Source: Nocardioides pini (GTDB taxonomy: Bacteria; Actinomycetota; Actinomycetes; Propionibacteriales; Nocardioidaceae). Taken from it: 64,000 nucleotides of DNA. The translations under genes were made by a program, and so were the position numbers. Positions within the stretch are counted from its first letter, which is position 1, and each line of letters starts with the position of its first letter. This document shows positions 35,279-45,189 of this stretch, one piece after another. The notes under the pieces are model-generated. The model was not told where the DNA came from and made no database searches. It was given only the letters and a program-made list of their open reading frames with translations. The stretch is from contig NZ_JAPPUX010000004.1 of assembly GCF_026712185.1 (NCBI RefSeq), forward strand, positions 663,095 through 727,094. The letters are read 5' to 3'.

Positions 35279-36328
35279 GTGACCATGCGTACCGCGCTCG
35301 CCTCCCTGCTCGCCTGCTCCGCGATCGGACTGTGCCCCGCCTCCGCGCCGGCCCAGGTGCCGTCCGGCGACCCGCTGCCGGGCGCCTCGCGCGTCTCGGC
35401 CGACAACCCCATCGACTCCGTCGTGGCCATCTCCGTCGACGGGCTCAACACCGACGCCCTCGCCAGGCTCGGCGCCGCGCGCACCCCCCACCTGCACGAC
35501 CTCATGGAGTCGGGCGCGTCGACCCTCAACGCGCGCACCGAGCACGAGCTGACGATCACCCTGCCCAACCACACCGGGATGGTGACCGGTCGGCGCATCG
35601 AGGCCGCGACGGGTGGCCACGGCGTGACCTGGAACGACGACCGGCGCCGCCCGGCGACCGTCCAGGCGGCGGCCGGGCAGCGCGTCGAGTCGGTCTTCAC
35701 GCAGGTCAGCGCCGCCGGCGGGTCGACCGCCCTCTTCGCCAGCAAGACCAAGTTCTCCCTCTGGAAGCGCAGCTGGCCCCTCTCGATCGACACCACCCGC
35801 ATCCAGCTCGACAACGCGCGCCTGGCCCGCTCGGTGCGCCGCGACCTCCGCGACCAGGAGCGCGCGTTCCGGTTCGTCCACCTGTCGCTCCCCGACGCCG
35901 CCGGGCACGAGTACGGCTTCATGTCGCCGCGCTACCTGAAGGCGGTCCAGCAGGTCGACACCCTCGTCGGGTCGATCGTCGACGCGGTCCGCAACGACCC
36001 CGGGCTCGTCGGCCGGACCGCGATCATCCTCACCAGCGACCACGGCGGCCTCGGCGCGGACCACTCGGACGCGCGGCGCCTGGCCAACTACCGCGTCGCC
36101 TTCATGGTGGCCGGACCCGGCATCCCGGCCGGTGCGGACCTCTACGCCCTCAACGCCGACGACTACCGCGACCCGGGCACGCGGCGCACGACCTACGGCC
36201 AGTCCCCGCAGCCGGTCCGCAACGGCGACCTGGCCAACCTCGCCCTCGACCTCCTCGACCTCGCTGCCGTCCCGGGAAGTGAGCACAACTCCGGCCTCGA
36301 CCTCGACGTCTCACCTCCGCCTGCCTGA
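35279..36328 (+). CDS. Exported alkaline-phosphatase-superfamily phosphodiesterase
   Basis: A 349-residue protein with a signal peptide (about 1-25, ending in APAQ). The NPP/PglZ-like core shows a metal Asp in AISVDGLNTDAL, the nucleophile loop ITLPNHTGMVTGR (Thr before LPNH), a PDAAGHEYGF metal cluster and TSDHGG with the final Asp-His. It probably hydrolyses phosphodiesters or nucleotides outside the cytoplasm. GTG at 35279 follows TAGGGT by 6 nt; ATG at 35285 is the alternative. Next gene (CotH-like) starts 40 nt downstream. Confidence 0.82.
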   Translation: MTMRTALASLLACSAIGLCPASAPAQVPSGDPLPGASRVSADNPIDSVVAISVDGLNTDALARLGAARTPHLHDLMESGASTLNARTEHELTITLPNHTGMVTGRRIEAATGGHGVTWNDDRRRPATVQAAAGQRVESVFTQVSAAGGSTALFASKTKFSLWKRSWPLSIDTTRIQLDNARLARSVRRDLRDQERAFRFVHLSLPDAAGHEYGFMSPRYLKAVQQVDTLVGSIVDAVRNDPGLVGRTAIILTSDHGGLGADHSDARRLANYRVAFMVAGPGIPAGADLYALNADDYRDPGTRRTTYGQSPQPVRNGDLANLALDLLDLAAVPGSEHNSGLDLDVSPPPA

Positions 36329-36368
36329 CCCACCGCCCGGACGCCCGGACGCCCTGCCGAGGAGACAC

Positions 36369-37913
36369 ATGCCGCTGTTGAAGAAGATCTCCGTCGCGAC
36401 CGCCCTCGCCGTCGCGGCGTCGACCGTGGTGCTCTCCCCCGCAGCCGGGCGGGCGCCCGCGCCGGCCGAGCGGGCCACCGCAGACGTCGGCTGGCCGCCG
36501 GCCCCGCCGACCCAGCTGGTCATCGACACGGCCGGCGCGGCGATCGGGCGCGACGACTACGTCCCCGGCACCGTCACCCTCGACGGGGTCACCCGGGTGA
36601 CCGAGGTGCGCGGGCGCGGCAACTCGACGTGGGGCTGGGCGAAGAAGCCCTACAAGCTCAAGCTGGAGGAGGACGCCGCCCTCGTCGGCCCCGGGGCGTA
36701 CGACGAGTGGGTCCTCCTCGCCGGCTACGCCGACCGCAGCTCGCTGCGGACCGCCGCGGCGTTCGCCGTCGCAGCCCAGACCCGGCTCCGGTGGACGCCG
36801 CACTTCCGCTTCGTCGAGGTGGTCCTCAACGGCCAGTCGCAGGGCCTCTACCTGCTCACCGAGCAGGTCGAGGAGGGCGAGGGACGCGTCGACCTCCCCG
36901 ACGACGGCTACCTCCTGGAGGTCAACCAGCGCTACCTCCGCGACGACGAGCCCGGCTTCCGCACGCGTCGCGGGACGCCCGTGGCCTTCAAGGACCCCGA
37001 CGAGGTCACCAAGAAGCAGCGACGCGAGGTCAAGCGCGCGGTGACGCGCTTCGAGAACGTGCTCTACGGCCCCGGCTTCGACGACCCCGAGACCGGCTAC
37101 GCGGCGTACGTCGACGTCCGCAAGCTCATCGACTGGTACCTCGTCGAGGAGCTGTTCGCCAACCAGGACTCCAACTTCCAGTCGAGCGTGCATCTAAGCT
37201 GGGTGCCAGGCAAGCGGTTCGTCTTCGGGCCCGTCTGGGACTTCGACCTCAGCGCCGGCAGCCGGTGGAAGGCCTCCTCGCGACCGGACACCTGGCTCAC
37301 CCGCGTGGGGCGCCACTGGGTCGCCCGGATGCTGGAGGACCCGGCCTTCTCCGCGCGGGTGAAGAGCCGCTGGGCGCGGCTGAAGCCGATCGCGCGGCAG
37401 GTGGTCTCCGAGATCCCGTCCGCGGCGGCGACGCTGGCGCCCCTCGCCGAGGCCGACTGGGCGCAGTGGCACGCGTCGGGCGACCTCGAGTGGACGCACC
37501 ACGGCCGCGACCGCCAGGGCGAGGTGGACTTCCTCGCGGACTGGCTCACCCAGCGGATCCAGTGGCTGAGCAGCAACGAGGTGCGGCTCGGTGGCCTCCG
37601 TCAGCGCACCGAGGAGCGCGCCCGCACGGTGTGGGTGCCCGTCCGGCTGCAGTCGCCCGCGAGCGCGGCCGTCGACGTGTCCTGGACCGTGCAGGGCGGC
37701 ACCGCCACCGCGGGCGAGGACTTCGTCGCCGGCACCGGCCAGGTGACCTTCGCCGCCGGGCAGGCCGAGCGCTACGTCCCGGTCCAGGTCCTCGACGACC
37801 GGGTGACCGAGGGACGCGAGACGGTCCTGGTCAGCATCACCGGCGCGTCGAGCAACGTCGTCGTCGGCTCCCCGTCGACCACCACCGTGGCCATCGCCGC
37901 CAACAAGCGGTGA
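36369..37913 (+). CDS. Secreted CotH-kinase-like protein with a Calx-beta domain
   Basis: A 514-residue exported protein. A signal peptide (1-25) precedes the CotH domain: VRGRGNSTWGW, KPYKLKLEE, NQDSNFQSSVHLSW and the VWDFDLSAGS metal/catalytic motif, as in spore-coat kinase CotH. Residues about 430-510 form a Calx-beta repeat (GTATAGEDFVAGTG and TEGRETVLVSI), a Ca2+-binding adhesive fold. CotH phosphorylates Ser in coat proteins in Bacillus; the substrate in this non-endosporing lineage is unknown. GAGGAG precedes the ATG. Confidence 0.85.
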   Translation: MPLLKKISVATALAVAASTVVLSPAAGRAPAPAERATADVGWPPAPPTQLVIDTAGAAIGRDDYVPGTVTLDGVTRVTEVRGRGNSTWGWAKKPYKLKLEEDAALVGPGAYDEWVLLAGYADRSSLRTAAAFAVAAQTRLRWTPHFRFVEVVLNGQSQGLYLLTEQVEEGEGRVDLPDDGYLLEVNQRYLRDDEPGFRTRRGTPVAFKDPDEVTKKQRREVKRAVTRFENVLYGPGFDDPETGYAAYVDVRKLIDWYLVEELFANQDSNFQSSVHLSWVPGKRFVFGPVWDFDLSAGSRWKASSRPDTWLTRVGRHWVARMLEDPAFSARVKSRWARLKPIARQVVSEIPSAAATLAPLAEADWAQWHASGDLEWTHHGRDRQGEVDFLADWLTQRIQWLSSNEVRLGGLRQRTEERARTVWVPVRLQSPASAAVDVSWTVQGGTATAGEDFVAGTGQVTFAAGQAERYVPVQVLDDRVTEGRETVLVSITGASSNVVVGSPSTTTVAIAANKR

Positions 37914-37916
37914 CGG

Positions 37917-38588
37917 TCAGCGTCGCCTGACGGCCGCGGCCTCGCGGGGCAGCGGCCACGGGTTGAACCGGCACCCGCCGGTGCCCTTGGACTGCTGCAT
38001 CATCACCGGCGCCCGGCCGCGTCCGTGGCACGAGGCGTGACCACGCCCCAGCCAGTGGCCGGTCTCGTGGTTGACGACCAGGTGCCGGTAGTCCCGCAGC
38101 GACCGCCCGGCCCGGTTCCAGGCCGGCGACGCCCTCGTCCACCGCAGCTGGTTGATCACGACGTGCCGCCCGACGCGGCACGACCACTGCACCGAGCACC
38201 CGGACGAGAACGACGGCAGGGTGCCGGCCGCGGCGAGCACGAGAGTGAAGTCGCCGCCCCGCCGCACCCGGCGGAACTGCACGCCGGCCGCGCGCCAGCC
38301 GCGCGGGTGGTCGAAGGTCTGCTGGGCCTGGCGCCGGAACACCTTCATCGACGCCGTCACCCGCCCCCGGGTGGTGACGGAGTAGGTGACGCGCCGGGTC
38401 ACCGGGACGGCGTACGCCTCCACGGTCGGCTGCGTCGGCGTGGGGGTCGCGCGCCGGTGGTCGCCGGCGTCCTCCCCCGTCGCGTGCGACGGGGCGGCCG
38501 CCAGTGTCACGACGAGCGCGACCAGTGCGACCAGGAGTCGCAGGAGGAGTCGCACGAGGAGTCGCACGGGGCGGGGCGCTCGGTCCAC
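37917..38588 (-). CDS. Secreted DUF3152 zincin-like metalloprotease
   Basis: A 223-residue exported protein. An Arg-rich N-terminus and hydrophobic segment form a signal peptide or anchor. The core domain (about 60-215) has HETGHWLGRGH, an HExxHxxGxxH zinc site with a Met-turn (PVMMQQS), and four cysteines likely forming disulfides. DUF3152 is common in actinobacteria; the substrate is unknown. TAGGCT lies 6 nt before the GTG start. It converges on the CotH-like gene with a 3-bp gap. Confidence 0.8.
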   Translation of the reverse strand: MDRAPRPVRLLVRLLLRLLVALVALVVTLAAAPSHATGEDAGDHRRATPTPTQPTVEAYAVPVTRRVTYSVTTRGRVTASMKVFRRQAQQTFDHPRGWRAAGVQFRRVRRGGDFTLVLAAAGTLPSFSSGCSVQWSCRVGRHVVINQLRWTRASPAWNRAGRSLRDYRHLVVNHETGHWLGRGHASCHGRGRAPVMMQQSKGTGGCRFNPWPLPREAAAVRRR

Positions 38589-38616
38589 CGCACCAGCCTA
38601 GGACGAAGGGCGGCCC

Positions 38617-39867
<1,251 letters not shown>

Positions 39868-39868
<1 letters not shown>

Positions 39869-40326
39869 CAGGGGGTGCTCGCTTCCTCGGTCTGCTGGGG
39901 GTTCGTCAGGGGGACGATCGTGACCTCTTCCTCGGTCACGACTCCGTCGATGATTCTGTATGACCTGAACTCCACCGGGCCCTCGCTATTCCCGTGCTCC
40001 CGTGTGCTCACCAGCACGTAGTGGGCGTTGGGCTCGCTCGCGAGGCCGATGTCGGTGCGGCTCGGGTAGGCCTCGGTGGCCGTGTGGGAGTGGTAGACGA
40101 CCACCGGCTCCTCGTCGCGCGCGTCCATCTCCTTGTAGAGCCGCAGCAGCTCGGTCGAGTCGAACTCGTAGAACGTCGGGCTGCCGGCGGCGTTCACCAT
40201 CGGGATGAAGCGCTCGGGACGATCGCTGCCCTCGGGGCCCGCGACGACGCCGCACGCCTCGTCGGGGTGGTCGCGCTTGGCGTGCGCCACGATGGCGTGG
40301 AAGATCTCCTGGGCGATGGTCAGCAC
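39868..40326 (-). CDS. mec: CysO-cysteine peptidase (JAMM metalloprotease)
   Basis: A 152-residue JAMM/MPN+ protease that releases cysteine from CysO-Cys. The zinc and catalytic residues are E23 (DEACG), H79 and H81 (YHSHTATEA) and D92 (SRTD). Full length for the family. TACCCT 6 nt before the GTG start implies a leaderless message and marks the operon promoter for mec-cysO-cysM. Confidence 0.93.
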
Positions 40327-40412
40327 CCGTCAAGGGTAGGCAGACCCTCGATGCGACCCGGACACGTCTCACCACATAGTCTTGACGTCGAGAGACTTTG
40401 GAGGGGAGACAC

Positions 40413-41666
40413 ATGTCGACGTCGCAGGCGCAGGCACCACTGACCCGTCGCGGCATCCCCCTCGAGCGCGACCTGCGCGTCCTGGCCCTCGGCTCGTTCG
40501 CGAACCGGTTCGGCGCCGGCGCGGTGATGACGACCAGCGCCCTCTACTTCACCCGCCAGGTGGGCTTCTCGGCCGCCGAGGTGGCCTTCGCCCTCGCGGT
40601 CGCGGCGGTTGTCGGCATCGTCGTGCAGGTCCCGGCCGGCCACCTCGGCGACAGCCACGGCCCGCGCCGGGTGCTCACGTGGTGCATGGTCGGCGCCGCG
40701 CTGACGAGCGCGCTGCCCGTGCTCGCGCGTACGCCGTGGCAGCTCGCGCTGCTCCTCGGCCTGCTCGCCCTCTTCGAGCGCTCGGCGGGGTCGGTCCAGC
40801 AGGGGGTCATCGCGCAGCTGGCCACGGGCGGGCGCGGCGTGCAGTTCAAGGCGTACCTCCGCGCCGTCACCAACACCGCGCTCGGCATGGGCTCGGTCTT
40901 CGGCGGCGCCGCCCTGGTCGTCGACCAGACCTGGGCCTACGTCTCGGTCTTCCTCCTCAACGCCGTCTTCACCGGCTTCGCCGCCTGGAACTCCACCCGC
41001 CTCCCCGAGCTGCCGGCCTACGTCCGCGTCGAGGGCGAGCCGCGGCTCGCGGTGCTGCGCGACTGGCCCTACGTCGTCATCGTGGCCATCACCGGTCTGT
41101 TCTCGCTCCACTTCTTCGTCATGGAGCTCGGCCTGGCGCTCTACATCTCCGAGCGCACCGCCGCACCGCCGGTGATGGTGGCCGTGCTGCTGATCCTCAA
41201 CACCGCGTGCGTGGCGCTCTTCCAGGTACGCCTCTCGCGCCGCGCCGACTCGGTGGAGGCGGGCGCCCGGGCACTGGTGCGCGGCGCGGTGTGGATCGCC
41301 TGCGGCTTCGCCATCGTCGCGCTCGCCGACCGCGGCGACGCCACCTTCGCCGTCGCGGTCCTGGTCGTCGGGTCGCTCGTCCACGTGGTCGGGGAGATGA
41401 TCGGCTCCGGCGGCCAGTGGGGCCTCCAGATGGGCCTCGCCCCGCACGAGCGCCAGGGCCAGTACCAGGGCTTCGCCGGCCTGGGCTTCAGCGTGATCGC
41501 CGTCGTCGGACCGCCCGTGGTGACGCTGTTCTGCGTCGAGATGGGCGAGACCGGCTGGCTCGTGCTCGCCGCCCTGATGCTCGCGGTGGCCCTCGTCTCG
41601 GTGCCCGCGGCGCGGTGGGCGCTCGCCTCGCGCGAGCGCTACGGGGTGCTCACCCACTCCGGCTGA
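40413..41666 (+). CDS. MFS transporter
   Basis: A 417-residue permease with twelve predicted helices. The inter-helix 2-3 motif reads GHLGDSHGPRRVL, a clear motif A variant of drug:H+ antiporters, and helices 7-12 follow a central loop near residue 210. Substrate unknown. GGAGGGGAG lies 5 nt before the ATG, so an ATG-less extension upstream is rejected. It diverges from the mec operon. Confidence 0.85.
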   Translation: MSTSQAQAPLTRRGIPLERDLRVLALGSFANRFGAGAVMTTSALYFTRQVGFSAAEVAFALAVAAVVGIVVQVPAGHLGDSHGPRRVLTWCMVGAALTSALPVLARTPWQLALLLGLLALFERSAGSVQQGVIAQLATGGRGVQFKAYLRAVTNTALGMGSVFGGAALVVDQTWAYVSVFLLNAVFTGFAAWNSTRLPELPAYVRVEGEPRLAVLRDWPYVVIVAITGLFSLHFFVMELGLALYISERTAAPPVMVAVLLILNTACVALFQVRLSRRADSVEAGARALVRGAVWIACGFAIVALADRGDATFAVAVLVVGSLVHVVGEMIGSGGQWGLQMGLAPHERQGQYQGFAGLGFSVIAVVGPPVVTLFCVEMGETGWLVLAALMLAVALVSVPAARWALASRERYGVLTHSG

Positions 41667-41675
41667 CCGTCCGAA

Positions 41676-41706
41676 GGCCGCCGGGACACGTGTCCGAGGA
41701 GCGGCC
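41676..41706. terminator. Bidirectional terminator between MFS and NUDIX genes
   Basis: Outer stem GGCCGC/GCGGCC and inner perfect palindrome GGACACGTGTCC (41684-41695), located between two convergent stops. Confidence 0.55.
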
Positions 41707-41707
41707 C

Positions 41708-42913
41708 TCAGACCCAGATCGCCGCCGGGATCCCGTCGGAGAAGACCTCCGGCACCTCGGGGAACGACTCCGAGACCCCCAGCGCGTGGCGCACGGCCGT
41801 CCACGCCACCGCGCACGCGTCGAGCAGGTCGTCCTCGCCGAACCCGGCCCCGCGGAACCACGCCGGCGCCACCACGCCGTGGGCGGCGAGCGCCTCGCGG
41901 CGGGCGTGGACCCCCTCCGCGTCCTTCTTGCGCGCCAGCACGGGCGCGCCGGCCATCCGGGCGAAGCTCACCTCCGGGTGCACCTCGATCACGCGGGTGC
42001 CGGGCCGTCCCCGCACCCACGCGTCGACCTGCAGGACCTTCTCGCGCAGGGCGTACGCCTGGGCGCTGACGCTGGTGCGACCACCGGTCGCGGCGAGGTT
42101 GGCCGCCCGGGCCGCCTCGTAGGTGCCGGCCTCGACTGCGGCGCGCACGGGGGTGGAGAACACCGAGGAGGTCTTCCCGACGAGCGCACTGCGGGCCTCG
42201 GCGTCGGCGCGCCGCCCGGTGGTGTCGGGCAGCCCGATCGGGATGTCGACCGCGACGACGGCCACGTCGTGGCGCTCGCGGACGAGCTCGACGAGGCCGG
42301 TGATGTCGGGTGCCACGAAGACCGAGGTGCGGCGCTGCGGGTCGATCACCACGCCGACCCATCCCGCCGGGCAGGCGTCCACCCCGAGCACGGGCGCCGG
42401 GGGCGCGAGGACCGGCGGGGGCTCGTCGTCGTCGGCTCCCGCCGGGGCGACGAACCGTGCCGCGGCCTCACCGCTGGTCGCGGCTGCGATGCGCGCGGTC
42501 ATGACCTCGCTCATCGGCGGCAGCGCCGACAGCGGCCACCACCGCACCTCGCTCGACTCGTCGTCGGCCACGTGGGCCTCGCCCTCGACCCAGGTGCAGG
42601 CGAAGGTCAGGTCGAGGTACGTCGCCCGGTCGCCGTTGGCGTGGACGACCTCGCCGTGGACCCCCGTCGAGGCCAGGCGGTCGACCCGGATCCGCACGCC
42701 GGTCTCCTCCAGCGTCTCGCGAGCCGCGGCGACCGCCGGCTCCTCGCCCGGGTCGGGGATCCCCGTGACCGGCGTCCAGCTGCCGTCGTCCGCGCGCCGC
42801 ACGAGCAGCACCTGGTCGGCGCGTCGTACGACCGCCGTGACGCCCGGCAGCCACAGCGGGTCGTGGCCGATCCTGTCCCGCAGGGCCAGGACGAAGTCGG
42901 GGACCGGGGTCAT
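41708..42913 (-). CDS. NUDIX hydrolase fused to a DUF429 domain
   Basis: A 401-residue protein. Residues about 20-150 are a NUDIX domain with a complete box GIPDPGEEP-AVAAARETLEETGV (G-x5-E-x7-REx2EExG). After a Pro-rich linker (about 165-180), residues 185-400 form DUF429, an RNase H-like predicted nuclease domain: GVDACPAGWVGVVID, VAVDIPIGLPD and EVHPEVSF. The fusion suggests joint processing of a nucleotide or RNA end, but no substrate is known. The ATG overlaps the DUF2017 stop. Confidence 0.85.
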   Translation of the reverse strand: MTPVPDFVLALRDRIGHDPLWLPGVTAVVRRADQVLLVRRADDGSWTPVTGIPDPGEEPAVAAARETLEETGVRIRVDRLASTGVHGEVVHANGDRATYLDLTFACTWVEGEAHVADDESSEVRWWPLSALPPMSEVMTARIAAATSGEAAARFVAPAGADDDEPPPVLAPPAPVLGVDACPAGWVGVVIDPQRRTSVFVAPDITGLVELVRERHDVAVVAVDIPIGLPDTTGRRADAEARSALVGKTSSVFSTPVRAAVEAGTYEAARAANLAATGGRTSVSAQAYALREKVLQVDAWVRGRPGTRVIEVHPEVSFARMAGAPVLARKKDAEGVHARREALAAHGVVAPAWFRGAGFGEDDLLDACAVAWTAVRHALGVSESFPEVPEVFSDGIPAAIWV

Positions 42914-43503
42914 CCGGCGGTCAGCGCCTCGACCACGGTCTCCTGCAGGTAGCCCACCCACTCGTAGATGTCGTGCGCCTGCGCGCGGGGGTCGTCGTCG
43001 GGCAGCGAGTGCCAGTAGTGCTCGTCCCCGGCCTCCACGCCGAGACGCGTCGCGAGCGCGAGCCGGATGTCGGTGAACGCCCGCATCCAGGTCTCCGCCT
43101 CGCCCCGGGTGAGCTCGACGTCGATGACGAGGCCGTCCTCGGTCAGCTCGGGCGGGAGGCCGGCGTCCTCGAGGGTGTCGATGATCGCCCCGGCGGCTGC
43201 GGCCTTGCCGTCGCGCAGCCCGCCCTCGGTGAAGCGGCGGAAGTCGGCGGCCGACTCCTCGTCGTCGGGGTAGGCGGTCGGGAAGAGCCGTGCGAGCACG
43301 GGGTCCTCGGGGATCGTGGTGGCGCCGGAGAACTCGGCCATCATCGCGTCGAACGTGTCGCCGGTGGGCGCCGCCGGCTCGGCGCGCTCGTTGCGGAGGA
43401 GCTCGACCATCTGCGAGGCGAGCGAGCGCAGCAGGTCGGCCTCGAAGCCGCTGAAGGTGGCGATCACCCGGCCGGACCTGCGGTGTCGTTCGAAGCCGCT
43501 CAC
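42910..43503 (-). CDS. DUF2017 protein
   Basis: A 197-residue soluble, mostly helical protein with the DUF2017 start FERHRRSGRVIATFSGFEADLL and the acidic middle FPTAYPDDEESAADFRR. It always follows clpS in actinobacteria as far as I know (Rv1332 in M. tuberculosis), which suggests a link with N-end-rule or Clp proteolysis. GTG start lies 1 nt after the clpS stop. Confidence 0.83.
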   Translation of the reverse strand: MSGFERHRRSGRVIATFSGFEADLLRSLASQMVELLRNERAEPAAPTGDTFDAMMAEFSGATTIPEDPVLARLFPTAYPDDEESAADFRRFTEGGLRDGKAAAAGAIIDTLEDAGLPPELTEDGLVIDVELTRGEAETWMRAFTDIRLALATRLGVEAGDEHYWHSLPDDDPRAQAHDIYEWVGYLQETVVEALTAG

Positions 43504-43504
43504 C

Positions 43505-43810
43505 TCAGGATGCCTTCTCCATCGTCGCCCAGAGTCCGTACTCGTGCATGGCCTGCACGTCGCGCTCCATCTCCTCGCGCGTGCCGGTCGAGACCACCGA
43601 CTTTCCCTCGGTGTGCACCTCGAGCATGAGCTTCTCGGCCTTGGCCTTGTCGTAGCCGAAGTACTTCTGGAACACGTAGGAGACGTAGGACATCAGGTTG
43701 ACCGGGTCGTCCCACACGAGGGTCACCCACGGCTTGGCCAGGAAGGTGATCTCGTCGGGCGTGAGGGTCGGCTCGACCTCTACGGGACTGGCGGCTGACA
43801 CGAGGCCCAT
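43505..43810 (-). CDS. clpS: ClpS adaptor
   Basis: A 101-residue adaptor that feeds N-degron substrates to ClpAP/ClpCP. After a 20-residue flexible N-terminus come [16 protein letters not shown] (DDxxNxxxxV binding-pocket motif) and [11 protein letters not shown] with the conserved His. CACACT lies 8 nt before the ATG, sharing bases with the -10 of the divergent pncB gene. Confidence 0.94.
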   Translation of the reverse strand: MGLVSAASPVEVEPTLTPDEITFLAKPWVTLVWDDPVNLMSYVSYVFQKYFGYDKAKAEKLMLEVHTEGKSVVSTGTREEMERDVQAMHEYGLWATMEKAS

Positions 43811-43815
43811 CGTGG

Positions 43816-43824
43816 CACAGTGTG
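43816..43824. promoter_or_regulatory. Overlapping divergent leaderless -10 boxes for clpS and pncB
   Basis: CACAGT (43816-43821) is 7 nt before the pncB GTG; its complement-side CACACT (43819-43824) is 8 nt before the clpS ATG. The start codons are only 18 bp apart, so RNA polymerase can hardly occupy both promoters at once. Confidence 0.5.
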
Positions 43825-43828
43825 GGTC

Positions 43829-45130
43829 GTGACGAGCTCACCCCTTGCGTCATCCGCGCTCCTGACCGACCACTACGAGCTGACGATGGTCCAGGCGGCA
43901 CGGCAGTCCGGAACGGCGGATCGCAGGGCGGTCTTCGAGTTGTTCCCGCGCAGGCTCCCGCCGGGTCGTCGGTACGGCGTCGTGGCCGGCGTCGGGCGCG
44001 CGCTGGACGCGATCGAGGACTTCCGCTTCGACCCCGCCGCGCTGACCGCGCTCGAGGGCGTCGTCGACCCCGACATGCTCGAGTGGCTCGGCTCCTACCG
44101 CTTCTCCGGCGACGTGTGGGGCTACGCCGAGGGCGAGGCCTACTTCCCCTACTCCCCGCTGCTGGTGGTGGAGGGCACCTTCGCCGAGGCCGTGCTCCTC
44201 GAGACCGTCCTGCTCTCCGTCTACAACCACGACTCCGCGATCGCCTCCGCGGCGTCCCGGATGACGCTGGCGGCCGGTGACCGCCCGTGCATCGAGATGG
44301 GCTCGCGCCGCACGCACGAGCAGGCCGCGGTCGCGGCGGCGCGGGCGGCCTACGTCGCCGGCTTCGACGCCAGCAGCAACCTGGCCGCCCGGGCCCGGTA
44401 CGGCGTGCCGTCCACCGGCACCGCTGCCCACTCGTTCACCCTCCTCCACGACGCCGAGGCCGACGCCTTCCGCGCCCAGGTCCAGACCCTCGGGGTGGGC
44501 ACGACGCTGCTGGTGGACACCTACGACGTCGCCGAGGCCGTACGCCTCGCGGTCGAGGTGGCCGGCACCGGCCTCGGGGCGGTCCGCCTGGACTCCGGCG
44601 ACCTCGGCGAGGTCGCCCGCGAGGTGCGGGCCCAGCTCGACGGCCTCGGCGCGAGCAGCACCCGCATCGTCGTGACCAGCGACCTCGACGAGCACGCCAT
44701 CGCTGCCCTCGCGGCGGCGCCGGTCGACGCCTACGGCGTGGGGACGCAGCTGGTCACCGGCTCGGGCCACCCGACGTGCGGCTTCGTCTACAAGCTGGTG
44801 GCCCGCGAGGACGACGCCGGCGAGCTGGTGTCGGTGGCGAAGAGGTCGACGGACAAGCAGTCCATCGGCGGGCGGAAGTACGCCCTGCGCCGGCGAGGCC
44901 CCAGGGGTGTCGCCGAGGCCGAGGTGGTCGGGATCGGCGCGCCGCCGGAGGACGACGGCGACGACCGTCCGCTGCTCGCGCCCCTCGTGCGGGACGGCGA
45001 GGTCGTGGGCCGCGCGACCCTCGAGGAGGCCCGTGCCCGCCACCGTGCGTCGATCGCCGAGCTGCCCCGCGCGATCACGATGATGTCGGCGGGTGAGCCG
45101 GTGATCCCGACGGTGCACCTGGGCCCCTGA
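43829..45130 (+). CDS. pncB: Nicotinate phosphoribosyltransferase
   Basis: A 433-residue type II phosphoribosyltransferase that makes nicotinate mononucleotide for NAD salvage. Conserved blocks: [13 protein letters not shown] at the start, [54 protein letters not shown] and [11 protein letters not shown] at 43829 is preferred for the -10-like box and family start; in-frame GTG at 43820 would add three residues. Same divergent pairing with clpS as mycobacterial pncB1. Confidence 0.93.
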   Translation: MTSSPLASSALLTDHYELTMVQAARQSGTADRRAVFELFPRRLPPGRRYGVVAGVGRALDAIEDFRFDPAALTALEGVVDPDMLEWLGSYRFSGDVWGYAEGEAYFPYSPLLVVEGTFAEAVLLETVLLSVYNHDSAIASAASRMTLAAGDRPCIEMGSRRTHEQAAVAAARAAYVAGFDASSNLAARARYGVPSTGTAAHSFTLLHDAEADAFRAQVQTLGVGTTLLVDTYDVAEAVRLAVEVAGTGLGAVRLDSGDLGEVAREVRAQLDGLGASSTRIVVTSDLDEHAIAALAAAPVDAYGVGTQLVTGSGHPTCGFVYKLVAREDDAGELVSVAKRSTDKQSIGGRKYALRRRGPRGVAEAEVVGIGAPPEDDGDDRPLLAPLVRDGEVVGRATLEEARARHRASIAELPRAITMMSAGEPVIPTVHLGP

Positions 45131-45189
45131 CCGGCGGGGGGTACTTTTTCCCGGTGCCCGACGGGCCCCGCGGCTGCCATCATGCCGAC

